A DNA stretch of 64,000 bases from DATEMU01 sp964414585 (GTDB lineage Bacteria; Planctomycetota; Phycisphaerae; UBA1845; UTPLA1). A model generated the notes under the pieces. The model was given only the letters and a program-made list of their open reading frames with translations. It did no database searches and was not told where the DNA came from. Numbering within the stretch: position 1 is the first letter of the stretch; each line of letters begins with the position of its first letter. The DNA lies in NCBI GenBank assembly GCA_964414585.1, contig CAYPXR010000041.1:7034-71033 (forward strand), in the 5' to 3' direction. Positions 42,589 through 52,209 of the stretch are shown here, piece by piece. Position numbers and translations under genes: made by a program.

Positions 42589-42601
42589 ATCGGGGTATAA
42601 T
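42589..42601 (+). promoter_or_regulatory. Candidate -10 region for the DCN-repeat protein gene
   Basis: ATCGGGGTATAAT, ending in a perfect TATAAT about 80 bp upstream of the start. The same 13 bp occur upstream of the PEP-CTERM gene (62965-62977). No good -35 is visible here. Confidence 0.4.
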
Positions 42602-42680
42602 CGGACGTTGGTAGATTGTCATCGTTCGCCTGGGGAACCTACGATTATCAGGGGCGATGATTTTTCTCGGAGGGATTGAG

Positions 42681-44696
42681 GTGCGAAATTTACGCAGGGG
42701 CTGGGCTTACCATCTTTTTGCCGGGATCGTCCTTTTCCCGGCGGTCGCTTCGGGTGTGGGCCCGGACGTTATCGTCGGCGATCTTCAAGACACCACTCGC
42801 TTGGGCCGACTCGGCGATATCACGGCATTTGCCATCGGGACGTATTCCTGCAATATCGGCGACCAGCCGCTCAATTGGATTCAAGCCACCAACGAACATC
42901 CGGTCATCGCGCAGAATTTGTATCGGCTGAAGAATGGGCGGTTCGAACAGATCGGGCAGTCCTGGCTCAAGCACGGATTTCTGGCAACGAACGAAAATCT
43001 CTGCAGCGTCTGTCCAACGCCGTTTCCTGACAGCCAACTGCACCCCGGATGCGCGGACCCGTATTCCGCGGGATTGAATGCCAACCAAACGCTTCTGGGC
43101 CCGCGGTCGGTGGTAAACGCATCGACGGGCTATTTTCCGGGTCCGCCGTCACCGCCGAGCATGCCGACGGTGATCGAGCGTCGACTTCAGGTGCATGACG
43201 CGGACATCGACCCGGCCGCCAACGTGGGAGCGTTGTATTTTGGGGAGGGCCACTATGTGGCCGCGGACGATGCGGCAGCCGGAAACGACAACAATAACGC
43301 GTCCTATCGACGGGTTACCATCGGAACGCAGGGCGGGCCGACCAACTACACGCTGGTGCTGACGGGATCGACTCAGCAGCAAAAGCCGGCAATCCAGGCG
43401 TGGCAGGATACCGACGCGAGCGTCGCGATCGGATACGCGGATGTTTCCGGGGACGGGCGAATCATTGTCGGGGCGAAAGTAACGGACCTTCAGAATGGTT
43501 TCTGGCGTTACGAATACGCGGTTCAGAACTTGAACTCGGATCGCTCGGTCGGCTCCTTCGCGGTCGCGTTGCACGATGCGACGCCGTCGCAGGGGACGGG
43601 CTTTCACGACGTCGATTCTCACAGCGGCGAGCCGTATGACCTGGCGGATTGGACGTCATCGCGACCGCCGGGGATGTTGAAGTGGGCGACGACGGATTAC
43701 AGCGTAAACGTCAACGCCAATGCGCTGCGCTGGGGCACGCTTTACAATTTCCGGTTCGACACGAACAGCCCACCGATCGTCAACGCGGTCGTCACGCTGG
43801 GGCTTTTCAAGCCGGGTTCGCCGTCGAGCGTGACGGTGACGATCCTGGGGCCGTCGTCCGCCCCGCAGGATTGCAACTCCAACACCATTCCGGACTATCT
43901 GGAGATTCAGGGTAATCCGTCACTGGACTGCAATTCGAACGGAAACCTGGACGAATGCGACCTCGATTGCAACGGAAACGACATCGCGGATGGATGCGAA
44001 ATCCTGCTTGACCCGTCGCTCGACTGTAACGGCAATGGCGGGCTGGACGTCTGCGAGATCGCGGTCGGGAGCCCTGCGCCAGGCGGCCCATTTTTTTGCA
44101 CGTCCAACTGCGATCCCGATTGCAACGACAACGGAATCCCGGATGAGTGCGACATCTCGAGCGGGTTCGATCCGGATTGCAATATGAACGGGCGACCGGA
44201 CAGTTGCGATCTTGCATTGGGATCGAGCCAGGATTGCAACCACAACGGCAAGCCGGATGAATGCGAGATTCCGGTGGGGCATCCCGCGCCGGGCGGCCCG
44301 TTTTTCTGTACGACGGGCTGCAATCCGGACTGCAATTTCAACGGGAAACCGGACGACTGCGATATCGCCAACGGGGCGGCGGATTGCAACAGCAACGGGA
44401 CACCGGACAGTTGCGAGATCGCGGCGAATCCGTCGATCGATTGCAACAGCAACGGCATCATCGATTCCTGCGGAGAGCCGGACTGCAATAACAACAGTCT
44501 GCCGGACGCCTGCGAATATCCGGGATGCCCGGGGATCATGAAGGGCGATTACGATTGCAGCGGGACCGTGGACGAAGCGGACATTACGCCGTTTCTGCTG
44601 GAGATCATCAACGGCGCGCCGACGTGTCTGGATGATTTCAACGGCGACGGCAAGGCGGACGGTCTGGACGTGCAGGGGTTTGTGAACGCGATTTGA
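42681..44696 (+). CDS. Secreted protein with DCNxNG calcium-binding-type repeats and dockerin-like end
   Basis: About 671 aa. The GTG at 42681 is preferred because GGAGGG lies 6 nt upstream and it gives a clean signal peptide (LRRGWAYHLFAGIVLFPAVASG); an ATG at 42657 is in frame. Residues about 30-390 form a beta-rich domain with no recognised family (VGDLQDTTRLGRLGDITAFAIGTYSCNIGDQPLNWI). From about 43870 to 44530 come about eleven repeats of the form DCNxNGxPDxCDI, resembling thrombospondin-3/EF-hand calcium loops. The protein ends in a dockerin-like pair (GDYDCSGTVDEADITPFLLEI and DDFNGDGKADGLDVQGFVNAI). Probably a calcium-stabilised surface or extracellular protein. The stop is 15 bp from the convergent lptD stop. 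Confidence 0.8.
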   Translation: MRNLRRGWAYHLFAGIVLFPAVASGVGPDVIVGDLQDTTRLGRLGDITAFAIGTYSCNIGDQPLNWIQATNEHPVIAQNLYRLKNGRFEQIGQSWLKHGFLATNENLCSVCPTPFPDSQLHPGCADPYSAGLNANQTLLGPRSVVNASTGYFPGPPSPPSMPTVIERRLQVHDADIDPAANVGALYFGEGHYVAADDAAAGNDNNNASYRRVTIGTQGGPTNYTLVLTGSTQQQKPAIQAWQDTDASVAIGYADVSGDGRIIVGAKVTDLQNGFWRYEYAVQNLNSDRSVGSFAVALHDATPSQGTGFHDVDSHSGEPYDLADWTSSRPPGMLKWATTDYSVNVNANALRWGTLYNFRFDTNSPPIVNAVVTLGLFKPGSPSSVTVTILGPSSAPQDCNSNTIPDYLEIQGNPSLDCNSNGNLDECDLDCNGNDIADGCEILLDPSLDCNGNGGLDVCEIAVGSPAPGGPFFCTSNCDPDCNDNGIPDECDISSGFDPDCNMNGRPDSCDLALGSSQDCNHNGKPDECEIPVGHPAPGGPFFCTTGCNPDCNFNGKPDDCDIANGAADCNSNGTPDSCEIAANPSIDCNSNGIIDSCGEPDCNNNSLPDACEYPGCPGIMKGDYDCSGTVDEADITPFLLEIINGAPTCLDDFNGDGKADGLDVQGFVNAI

Positions 44697-44711
44697 GACG
44701 GGCCGATCGGG

Positions 44712-47700
44712 TCAACGGACGTTCAGGCCGACGGAGTCTCCGAGGCCGGTGTAGCGTTTGGAGCCGAGTCCGAGGTTGGGGGCGCCTTCGGGCCAGACGC
44801 TGAGGTTGATGCCGACGTCGTCGAGGGTCTTGTCGACGTCGAGCGAGACGGCGCTGTACCAGCGGGGCCAGCGGCGGACATAGACCAATTCCGTCGAGAC
44901 ATTTCTTCCTTCGTCGATGTCGTACAACTCGCGTGCGGCGACGGTGTGCTTTTCACTGAGTTTGTAGTTTCCGCCGAGGGCGATGACGTTGCTGGAGGTG
45001 TCGTGGATGTATCGCCATCCGACGAAATAGGACAGACGCGGTTCGCGTTCGACGGCCAGTGTGACGTTGCTGGTGCCCATGTTTCCGCGGTTGACGTCAA
45101 AGACGTTGTCGTGGACCAGGACGGTGCTGTCGCTGAGTCGGTATTGAAAATTCGTGGCGATGAAGTTGGAGGAGATGCTGTCTTCGGGGCGGCTGTAAAT
45201 GAAGTCGCCGTGGCTTTGATTGGTGCGTACCGGCGGATTGAATTCATAAATCGGCCGATCGTGCTTTCCGTAGACGACGTTTGGAACGTCCTGACTCTTT
45301 TCCTTGTTGCTGAAGAAGCCGCCCTCGACGTCGAAGACGATCCAATCGACGGTGCGATTGTTTCCGGGACCGCCGCGCTGAGTCTGGAGTCGATTGCGAA
45401 CGCCGACGGTGCCGCCGCCGAAGTCGTCGGTGTCCTCAATGCCGGAGTCGAATGGGGTCAGTTCGTAGGGATGACGGTTGGTGTGCGCGTTCCAAATGGT
45501 GAAATCGGGCTTGATGATATGCCGGAGTCGATGCAGGTCGAGCAGTTCCGACTCGATGCTGTCGTCGACCTTGCTCATCATCATATTGCCGCGCAATCCG
45601 TAGGATCCGAAGGCGCGGCCGAAACCGCCGCTGGTATTGTCGGAATCCCAGCCGCTCGGACCGTCGTCGTAGCCCGCGACGCTGCCGGCGACGTATGGCG
45701 TGAGCTTGACCGGTCCGAGATTGGGGAGCGGGAATGCAAGTTCTTCTCGGGTGGTTCCGCGAAGGACGGAACCGGTTTCGCCGGTGTTGTCGGGGCGACT
45801 CTCGCCGTTCCAACGGCGACGATCGTCGGGACGGTACCGGACGACTCCGAGATGCGACTCGCTGTAGGCGGTGGCGAATTCGCCGAGGGGCTCCCCGATG
45901 AGGCTGAAGGTCGCGTCGGGGAGGTGCTCGGTCTGCGTCAGGAAATCATTGATTCGCCAGTTGGCGAGGGTGGAGAATTGCCAGTTGGCCTGGCGCTTGA
46001 CCAGGTAAATGTCGGTCTCCTGATCCTTGCCGTTTTCGAATTCGTTACGTTCATAACTTTCCAGGAAATTGTCGTCGCTGAGGTAGGCGCCTTCGACGCT
46101 GAGTTCCCAGCCTTCGGGGAGATACTGACGGTGACGCCAAAGCGCGCGGCCGCGGTTGTCGTGGTCAGGCGAGATACTGCCGCGCTCGCCGCCGAAGTCA
46201 TCCTTGCCGTGGTCGTTTATGTAATAGGTTCGGAGGAGGCCCATGTAGTCTTCACGCTCGTAGTCCATGTCGATGCCGGTCGCCGGACCGCGCTCGGAAA
46301 AGTAGTCCGTCTTGAGGGTGGCGTCGAAACCCTCGGGCTGTTCGAGTCCCATGAGATTGAACAAATACCAGCGGGTCTCCACGGTGGCGCCGAAATCACC
46401 GTTGTAGCCTAACTTAGCGCTGCGAAAAGCCATTCGGTCACGGGAGAAATCGCCGCGCGAAAAGGGCCAATAGGCGATCGGGAGGCCCTCGAGATTGAGG
46501 GTCGTGTGGTACGCTCGGTAGGTGCCGGCCTGGACACCGATGACATCGCCCGCCTCATTCTTGGGGGTTCGGTCAACGAGGACCACTCGGTCGGCGCCGA
46601 TGGCGACGTGCGGCGTGTGGAACTCGCTGGTCGTAAATTGGGCCTTATCGGCTTCGTATTCTTTCGCAGAGAGTTGGCGGACCTCGTCGGCACGGACATA
46701 GATGGGCAGCGACCGCGCCGGCTCGGTGGCTCGAGTGACGACGTCGAGGATGAGGGCTCGTTCCTCCTCGAAATCGTAATAGAGCCGGGCTGCGCGAATC
46801 ATGCGCTGGCCGCGCGTGAGAACGACGTCACCTTCGAGATAGACGGCCTGGGCCCATTCACGGGCGGATTGGGCGCCCATTCGGTCGGTGCTCGATTTCT
46901 TTTCATCGATTCGAGGCGCGCCTCGGTCAGGCGCTGTCGGTTGTTTGTCTTTCTTGGATTCAGAGTCCTGATCCATGAAACCCGGGAGGGTGTCGCCGAC
47001 CTGTTCCTTATTCAGGTAAATCACGGCGGAGTCGGCGCGAATCTCGACAAACTCGCCGCTTTGTGACGGCGAGCCCTGTGCCACGAGGACCTCGCCGATG
47101 GCGATCACCACGGATTGTTCATGGTGTTGTTCATAGGAAAGCTGGTCGGCCGAAAAGTCGACTTTTCTGGCGATCTTGGGCCGTTGGACAAGGAGTTGCT
47201 GTGCCGATGGTGCGACTTGGATCGGCCCCCCCGCCTTTTCCGCTTCCGCGGCCGGAGCCGCAATCAAGAGTCTTCTTGCCTTGGCGGCTTCCTTGTAAAG
47301 ATCGCCATCGGCATCGGACGTCGCCGAGTGGGCGTCGGCGTTGAGGACGAGCTTGCCGAAGGTGCGGAGCGTGACGAGCAAGGCCGGGCCTGTATCGATC
47401 GTGCCGGCGGGTTGGAGGATTTCGGCATCCTGCCAAAGGAAGATCTCCACATCGAGATATTTCTTGTCCTGCCATTGTTTGTTTCGAAACCAGGCGACGG
47501 CGTGACGACTCTTGAGGCGGTGCTGGCCCATCCGGCCGGTGAAATCGCCCTGGATCTCAATCGTTTTTTCACCCTCGGGGGTCGTCCACGTGTAGGCCAG
47601 TCGACCGTAGAGTTCGAGATCGAAATCACTGATGCCGGGCGGGAGGATGGGTTGAATCAAACCAAAGTCACCGGCGTCGACGGAGGTGGAGGGTTCCGAC

Positions 47701-47795
47701 GAGGCGGGACGGCTTGTGTTTTGGGCGAAGAGACCGGTCGGCGCGAGGATCGCAAAGAGGCCGGCCGACGCGATGGCAATCATCCGTTTTTGCAT
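44712..47795 (-). CDS. lptD: LptD-like LPS-assembly outer-membrane protein
   Basis: 1027 aa. Signal peptide (MIAIASAGLFAILAPTGLFAQ). The periplasmic OstA-like jellyroll part includes KVDFSADQLSYEQHHEQSVVIAIGEVLVAQ and YLEGDVVLTRGQRMIRAARLYYDF. The C-terminal half is a large beta barrel (about 440-1027) with alternating strands (WELSVEGAYLSDDNFLESY, STELVYVRRWPRWYSAVSLDV). LptD inserts lipopolysaccharide into the outer leaflet, implying an LPS-bearing outer membrane. The N-terminal region is longer than in proteobacterial LptD, and I did not find the paired cysteines of the E. coli protein. No lptE or lptA is in the window. Confidence 0.75.
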   Translation of the reverse strand: MQKRMIAIASAGLFAILAPTGLFAQNTSRPASSEPSTSVDAGDFGLIQPILPPGISDFDLELYGRLAYTWTTPEGEKTIEIQGDFTGRMGQHRLKSRHAVAWFRNKQWQDKKYLDVEIFLWQDAEILQPAGTIDTGPALLVTLRTFGKLVLNADAHSATSDADGDLYKEAAKARRLLIAAPAAEAEKAGGPIQVAPSAQQLLVQRPKIARKVDFSADQLSYEQHHEQSVVIAIGEVLVAQGSPSQSGEFVEIRADSAVIYLNKEQVGDTLPGFMDQDSESKKDKQPTAPDRGAPRIDEKKSSTDRMGAQSAREWAQAVYLEGDVVLTRGQRMIRAARLYYDFEEERALILDVVTRATEPARSLPIYVRADEVRQLSAKEYEADKAQFTTSEFHTPHVAIGADRVVLVDRTPKNEAGDVIGVQAGTYRAYHTTLNLEGLPIAYWPFSRGDFSRDRMAFRSAKLGYNGDFGATVETRWYLFNLMGLEQPEGFDATLKTDYFSERGPATGIDMDYEREDYMGLLRTYYINDHGKDDFGGERGSISPDHDNRGRALWRHRQYLPEGWELSVEGAYLSDDNFLESYERNEFENGKDQETDIYLVKRQANWQFSTLANWRINDFLTQTEHLPDATFSLIGEPLGEFATAYSESHLGVVRYRPDDRRRWNGESRPDNTGETGSVLRGTTREELAFPLPNLGPVKLTPYVAGSVAGYDDGPSGWDSDNTSGGFGRAFGSYGLRGNMMMSKVDDSIESELLDLHRLRHIIKPDFTIWNAHTNRHPYELTPFDSGIEDTDDFGGGTVGVRNRLQTQRGGPGNNRTVDWIVFDVEGGFFSNKEKSQDVPNVVYGKHDRPIYEFNPPVRTNQSHGDFIYSRPEDSISSNFIATNFQYRLSDSTVLVHDNVFDVNRGNMGTSNVTLAVEREPRLSYFVGWRYIHDTSSNVIALGGNYKLSEKHTVAARELYDIDEGRNVSTELVYVRRWPRWYSAVSLDVDKTLDDVGINLSVWPEGAPNLGLGSKRYTGLGDSVGLNVR

Positions 47796-48351
47796 TCGCC
47801 CGGTCGCGCCCCGATCGAAGATCCGGGCGGCACGGCGCGCGGCATCGCGCTAAACCGTGACCCGGTTGGGCGCGAATTATAGGGCGTTGAAACAACGTGT
47901 CAAACAAATCCGCCCACGATTGACGGGTTTGACTCCACGGCATGAATTGCCGAAGGCGGCGAAATATTCAGGGCCATGGGGCGCAGTTCTGGGACGTTCT
48001 TGAGCGTGCATTCTTTGCCGGGTTGCCCGGCGCGGCTGGAATCGCCACCGCCGCGCGATGTGCAGCGAAGAAGGCCTGTCGACGCCCCGCGCACCGGTGC
48101 GCACGCAACGATAAGAGCGCGGTTCTTGCGCGAAAGCTCTCACTTTTTTGCGGTCCCTTTTGAGTTAACCCCTGTAATGCGGCCTCCGATAAACGCATCA
48201 GCAGGATGTGTGCCCATTGAGCGGGCGCCATCGTCCGATTTGAGTCGCCGGTTTGCGCTTCAGCGCGGCGATATCGGCGGACGTACCGCGAGATTCGGAC
48301 GTGGTGATTCGAATGCGCAGCGGAGGCATGGGAACCAGCGTGGACGGAACG
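47796..48351. other. Divergent intergenic region (lptD / EPS cluster)
   Basis: 556 bp between the divergent lptD and the first EPS-cluster gene. It should hold both promoters. I see no strong -35/-10 pair, repeat or RNA-like element. Confidence 0.4.
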
Positions 48352-49191
48352 ATGTACGCAGCTCATACGACGATCGCCAAATCGAATCGTTCAACGGCGC
48401 GATGGAAAAAGCGCCGGTGGATGTTGCCGCGACTGCACGCGGCGCTGGCGATTCCGTTCGTGGCCGGTTGCGTCGAGCTTCCCTTGCCTGCGAAGCAAGA
48501 GCTTTCGAAGGCAGGAGAAGATTACCGGCGGAAGGATTATCACGGGGCGCAGGCGAAGCTCGACGGAATTCTCGCCACGTATCATTCCTACACGGGCGCC
48601 GCGGACGCTTATTACCTTCGGGCGCTTTGTCAGATCGGCCTCTCCAACAAGACGGCCGCGCTGAGCGATGTCGAACGCTGCATCGCCCTGTCCCAGGACA
48701 AGAAATTGACCGCCGAAGCGCATGCGATGGCCGGCGCCCTGAAATTCGAGTCCGGCAAGGACGCCGAGGCGCTGGATCATTTCGCGCAGGCGCTCAAAGA
48801 CCTTCCCGAAAAGCCGCCGGCCGATCTGGTGCGGTTTCGCTACGCGATTTGTTTGCAGCATCAGGGACGATGGTCGGACGCCCGGCGGGAATTCGGGAGG
48901 CTGCTCCAACGATATCCGGGCGGGGACCTGAGTGAATCCGCGCGGCGAATGTCTGAATGGAAAGGTGACTACTTCGCGATTCAGTGCGGCGCGTATCAGG
49001 ATTCGTCTTCGGCGGCCAAGCAGATGCAGACGCTGAAGAAGACGGGCCTGGCCGCCCGGGTCGACGCGCAATCGCGATCGGGAAAGACGTTGTATGTGGT
49101 GTATGTGGGTCAGTATCCGAACTACGACGCGGCGCAAGAGGCGCTGCGGACGATTCGTGGAAAGGTTTCGGGCGCGCTGATCGCGCCTTAG
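48352..49191 (+). CDS. TPR lipoprotein with C-terminal SPOR domain
   Basis: About 279 aa from the ATG at 48352. Other in-frame starts, including 48421, are possible; 48421 would give a shorter, more typical lipoprotein signal. The lipobox is IPFVAGC. Helical TPR-like repeats run through ELSKAGEDYRRKDYHGAQAKLDGIL and LVRFRYAICLQHQGRWSDARREFGRLLQRYPGG. The last 75 residues form a SPOR domain (YFAIQCGAYQDSSSAAKQMQTLKKTGLAARVD...VYVGQYPNYDAAQEALRTI). SPOR domains bind peptidoglycan glycan strands lacking stem peptides. Being first in the EPS cluster, it may anchor the export machine to the wall. Confidence 0.78.
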   Translation: MYAAHTTIAKSNRSTARWKKRRWMLPRLHAALAIPFVAGCVELPLPAKQELSKAGEDYRRKDYHGAQAKLDGILATYHSYTGAADAYYLRALCQIGLSNKTAALSDVERCIALSQDKKLTAEAHAMAGALKFESGKDAEALDHFAQALKDLPEKPPADLVRFRYAICLQHQGRWSDARREFGRLLQRYPGGDLSESARRMSEWKGDYFAIQCGAYQDSSSAAKQMQTLKKTGLAARVDAQSRSGKTLYVVYVGQYPNYDAAQEALRTIRGKVSGALIAP

Positions 49192-49225
49192 TCGGCGTTC
49201 GGCGCCGGCTCTGGGAGAGTCAAGG

Positions 49226-50392
49226 ATGAGTTCCAAGACGACCGTCTTTATTCATGCCAGTCTGATCGCCTCGGCGGTGATCTTGTGCTCGTGCTCTCGG
49301 ACGGACCAGAAGATCCCCGACGTCGCCGAGATTCAGCCGAACGAATTGTATCAACCGTTCGTCGGCGGAACGGGGCTGCCGGAGCAACTGGTGGACCGAC
49401 CGCCGTACCGACTGACGCCGGGAGACGTCCTCGAAATTATCTACCAGGTGAAAAACATCGTCAGCGATACGCCGTACGAGCTGAAGATCGAAGACATCAT
49501 CAAGATCGCGTTTCCCTACCAGGACAAGTTCGACCAAAAGCTGACGGTCCAGGGAGACGGCAACATCCGGTGCCTGCTTCTGGGTCAGATGCGCGCGGCC
49601 GGGCGCACGGCCAGCGATTTGGAAGAGCAATTGAAACACGGCTATTCGCGTTACATCCGCGATCCGGAAATGACCGTCGTCGTCGAGGCGGCCAACGTGA
49701 AGATCGTCGAGTTGAAGAAGGCGATTACCACGGCCCCCCGCGGTCAGTCGCGTTTGGTGCCGATCAAGCCGGACGGGACGATCGACTTGCCGTACATCGG
49801 GGAGGTCCTGGTTTCGGGCAAGACGGTGCATCAGGCCAAGAAACTGCTGGACGCGAGATACGTGGAAGAAGACCTGCAAGAGGTTGAAGTGACGGTGCAG
49901 ACGCTCGAATTCGCGCCGAAGCGAATCTACGTCATGGGCGAGGTGCAAATGCCGGGCGGCTTCGAGTCGGTCGCGCCGATCACGATGCTCCAGGCCATCA
50001 TTCGCCAGGGCGGCCCGACGGCGCGGGCGATGCGTTCCAAGGTCATGTTGCTGCGACGGCACCATTTGCCGCTTCCGCAGGCGATCATCTTCGATCTGGA
50101 GTCCGTCCTGCACGCCCGCAAGCCGAGCGAATTCGGCGCGGTGCCGGACGCGAGCCTCTATCGCTACGACTCGTATCTTGAAGACGGCGACATCATTTAC
50201 GTCCCGCCGACGGTCCTGGCGGTGGCAAACGACTGGATCGACCAGTTCTTCACGAAGGGCATCCGCTCGGTGGTGCCGTACAGCGGCGTGGTGGGCATGA
50301 ACTTCGGATACCAGATTTACCAGGCGCCGACGGCCGTGAGGACCTCGCAGCTCGCCGGACCGCCGAATTTTGTCAATCAGATTGGCCCGTAA
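49226..50392 (+). CDS. Polysaccharide export lipoprotein (Wza-like)
   Basis: 388 aa. GGAG precedes the ATG. Lipoprotein signal (HASLIASAVILCSCS). Two poly-export modules are seen: YRLTPGDVLEIIYQV...LTVQGDGNIRCLLLGQMRAAGRTASDLEEQL, and VPIKPDGTIDLPYIGEVLVSGKTVHQAKKLLDARY. A SLBB-like domain follows (RIYVMGEVQMPGGFESVAPITMLQAIIRQGG). By family it forms the outer-membrane or periplasmic channel for EPS. Followed by the Wzz-like gene (79-bp gap). Confidence 0.9.
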   Translation: MSSKTTVFIHASLIASAVILCSCSRTDQKIPDVAEIQPNELYQPFVGGTGLPEQLVDRPPYRLTPGDVLEIIYQVKNIVSDTPYELKIEDIIKIAFPYQDKFDQKLTVQGDGNIRCLLLGQMRAAGRTASDLEEQLKHGYSRYIRDPEMTVVVEAANVKIVELKKAITTAPRGQSRLVPIKPDGTIDLPYIGEVLVSGKTVHQAKKLLDARYVEEDLQEVEVTVQTLEFAPKRIYVMGEVQMPGGFESVAPITMLQAIIRQGGPTARAMRSKVMLLRRHHLPLPQAIIFDLESVLHARKPSEFGAVPDASLYRYDSYLEDGDIIYVPPTVLAVANDWIDQFFTKGIRSVVPYSGVVGMNFGYQIYQAPTAVRTSQLAGPPNFVNQIGP

Positions 50393-50471
50393 AGCGGAGC
50401 TTGGAGACGGCCAGACCCGGCTCGCCGGCGCGAATGGACTCGCCCGGCGAACCGCAGAACGGTAGACGACT

Positions 50472-52106
50472 ATGAACGACTCCTACGGAACACGATCTCT
50501 CCGCGAAATCGCGCGCATCCTGTTTCGCCACTGGTTCCTCCTCGTCTTGATCGTGGCGATCGGCGGCGTGGGCACGTGGGTGGTGTGCGAATACTTCGCG
50601 CCGCGGCACTACCGCAGCTCGATCGACATCATCTTCAAGCGCCCGCAGAACAAGAACCCGCTCGCCACCGACTCCGGCGAGCGCATGCTCGAGGTCTTCG
50701 TCAAGGCCCAGCAGCAGATCGTGATGTCCGACGTCGTCGTGGCCCGGGCCAAGGTGATCGCCGAAGACCCGACCCTCCGCCAGAAATGGCTCGCCCTGCA
50801 AAAAGAGTGGGAGCGCGTCACCCGCGCCGGCGAACGCGGCGCCGACGCCCCCCAACAAAAGATCGTCGAGTTCCTCACCGACGCGAAGAAGAGCCCGGTC
50901 CCCGGCCAGGTCGACGACCTGCTCAACAATCACCAGAGCGATTTCAACAAGTTTCGCAACTCCATCAAACTCGAAACCCCCGGCGGTGAACAGGTCGCCA
51001 TGACCGAGACGTTCACGATCAGCGTCGACCGCCCCGGCCCGCGGACCGAGCCGGACAGCTACCTGAACGCGCAGTACGCGGCGGACATCCTCGCCGACAT
51101 GTACCTCTTCCGTTACCAGCAGCTCCAGCAGGAGCTGAACAACCCCGCGGCGAGCGTCATGTCCGACGTCGTCGCCGAGTTCCGCAAGCAGCTCGACGAC
51201 AAGATGGCCGCCTATCAGGCCTTCATCCAGAAAAACCCGGCCGACATCGGCGTCCTCGAACAGCTCCTCAAGTCCGGCACCGAGCACGGCGTGCAGGTGG
51301 TGCTCTCGAAGATCCGCGAAGGCGACGCCGCGCTGTACATGCAGCTCGCCCGCGACAAGGCCATGTACAACGTCCTCAAAAAATCCCTCCCCGCCGGCGC
51401 CCTCGAGCCCGGCGGCGTCGCGGCCATGACCGACGAGGAGGTCTCCGCGGCCATCGCCGGCGCCGCGACGGACTTCTTCAAGGACGACGTGGCCTACATC
51501 GAGCAGATCAAGAACATCGCGACGCTGCAAACCCGGGCCGCCCGGATCGAGACGCAGTACATGGAAGAGAGCCGGGACCTGCGCTACATCCACGCGCAAC
51601 TGGCCCGCGCCCGCCGCCAGCAGCTGGACACCATCGTCGCCTTCACCAAGGGCCTGGCCGGCTCGGTCGCGGCCCGCGAAGAACAAAAGGCGATGAACGC
51701 GGCGCTGATCGAAGAGACGTCGGAAGAGCAAAAGGGCATCCACTCGAAACTCGCCCAATATGCCCGGTTGAAAAACGATTTCGAAGTGGCCCAAAAGCAG
51801 CTCGAACGGCTCGAACAGGACAAGATCGACGCGGACAGCGCCAAACTGATTTCGCACGAGGCGATCACGATCAGCAAACTCGACGCCGCCAGCACCCCGG
51901 ACCCCAAGAAACCGATTGTTCCGCTGACCGGAATCTATACGGCGGTCGCCGTGGTGGTGAGCTTGCTGCTCGGTCTGGCGCTGGTCTTCCTGGCGGATCA
52001 CTACGATCACACGTTGCGTTCGACTTTGGAGGCTGAACGCTATCTGGGCGTTCCGGTCCTCGGATCGGTCAAGAAGCGCGGTCGCGGACTGATCGTTTCG
52101 GGATGA
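50472..52106 (+). CDS. Wzz/Wzc-type chain-length determinant without kinase domain
   Basis: 544 aa. TM1 (HWFLLVLIVAIGGVGTWVV, about 20-42) and TM2 (GIYTAVAVVVSLLLGLALVFLADHY, about 485-510) flank a long periplasmic coiled-coil domain. A short tail (GVPVLGSVKKRGRG) has the Pro-rich pattern next to TM2 typical of polysaccharide copolymerases. It is larger than classic Wzz. The cytoplasmic BY-kinase half is absent and a separate, degenerate P-loop protein is encoded next. The first 1.2 kb is unusually rich in C-ending codons compared with neighbouring genes. Confidence 0.8.
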   Translation: MNDSYGTRSLREIARILFRHWFLLVLIVAIGGVGTWVVCEYFAPRHYRSSIDIIFKRPQNKNPLATDSGERMLEVFVKAQQQIVMSDVVVARAKVIAEDPTLRQKWLALQKEWERVTRAGERGADAPQQKIVEFLTDAKKSPVPGQVDDLLNNHQSDFNKFRNSIKLETPGGEQVAMTETFTISVDRPGPRTEPDSYLNAQYAADILADMYLFRYQQLQQELNNPAASVMSDVVAEFRKQLDDKMAAYQAFIQKNPADIGVLEQLLKSGTEHGVQVVLSKIREGDAALYMQLARDKAMYNVLKKSLPAGALEPGGVAAMTDEEVSAAIAGAATDFFKDDVAYIEQIKNIATLQTRAARIETQYMEESRDLRYIHAQLARARRQQLDTIVAFTKGLAGSVAAREEQKAMNAALIEETSEEQKGIHSKLAQYARLKNDFEVAQKQLERLEQDKIDADSAKLISHEAITISKLDAASTPDPKKPIVPLTGIYTAVAVVVSLLLGLALVFLADHYDHTLRSTLEAERYLGVPVLGSVKKRGRGLIVSG

Positions 52107-52209
52107 GTGATGTCGAAAAAATAGGTGCGGCGACTTTTTGATCGCCGCGAGTCCGGCCGATCGCGGCCGGGCTTCAAGAATGCATAGAATCATCTGAGGA
52201 GTACGGCCT

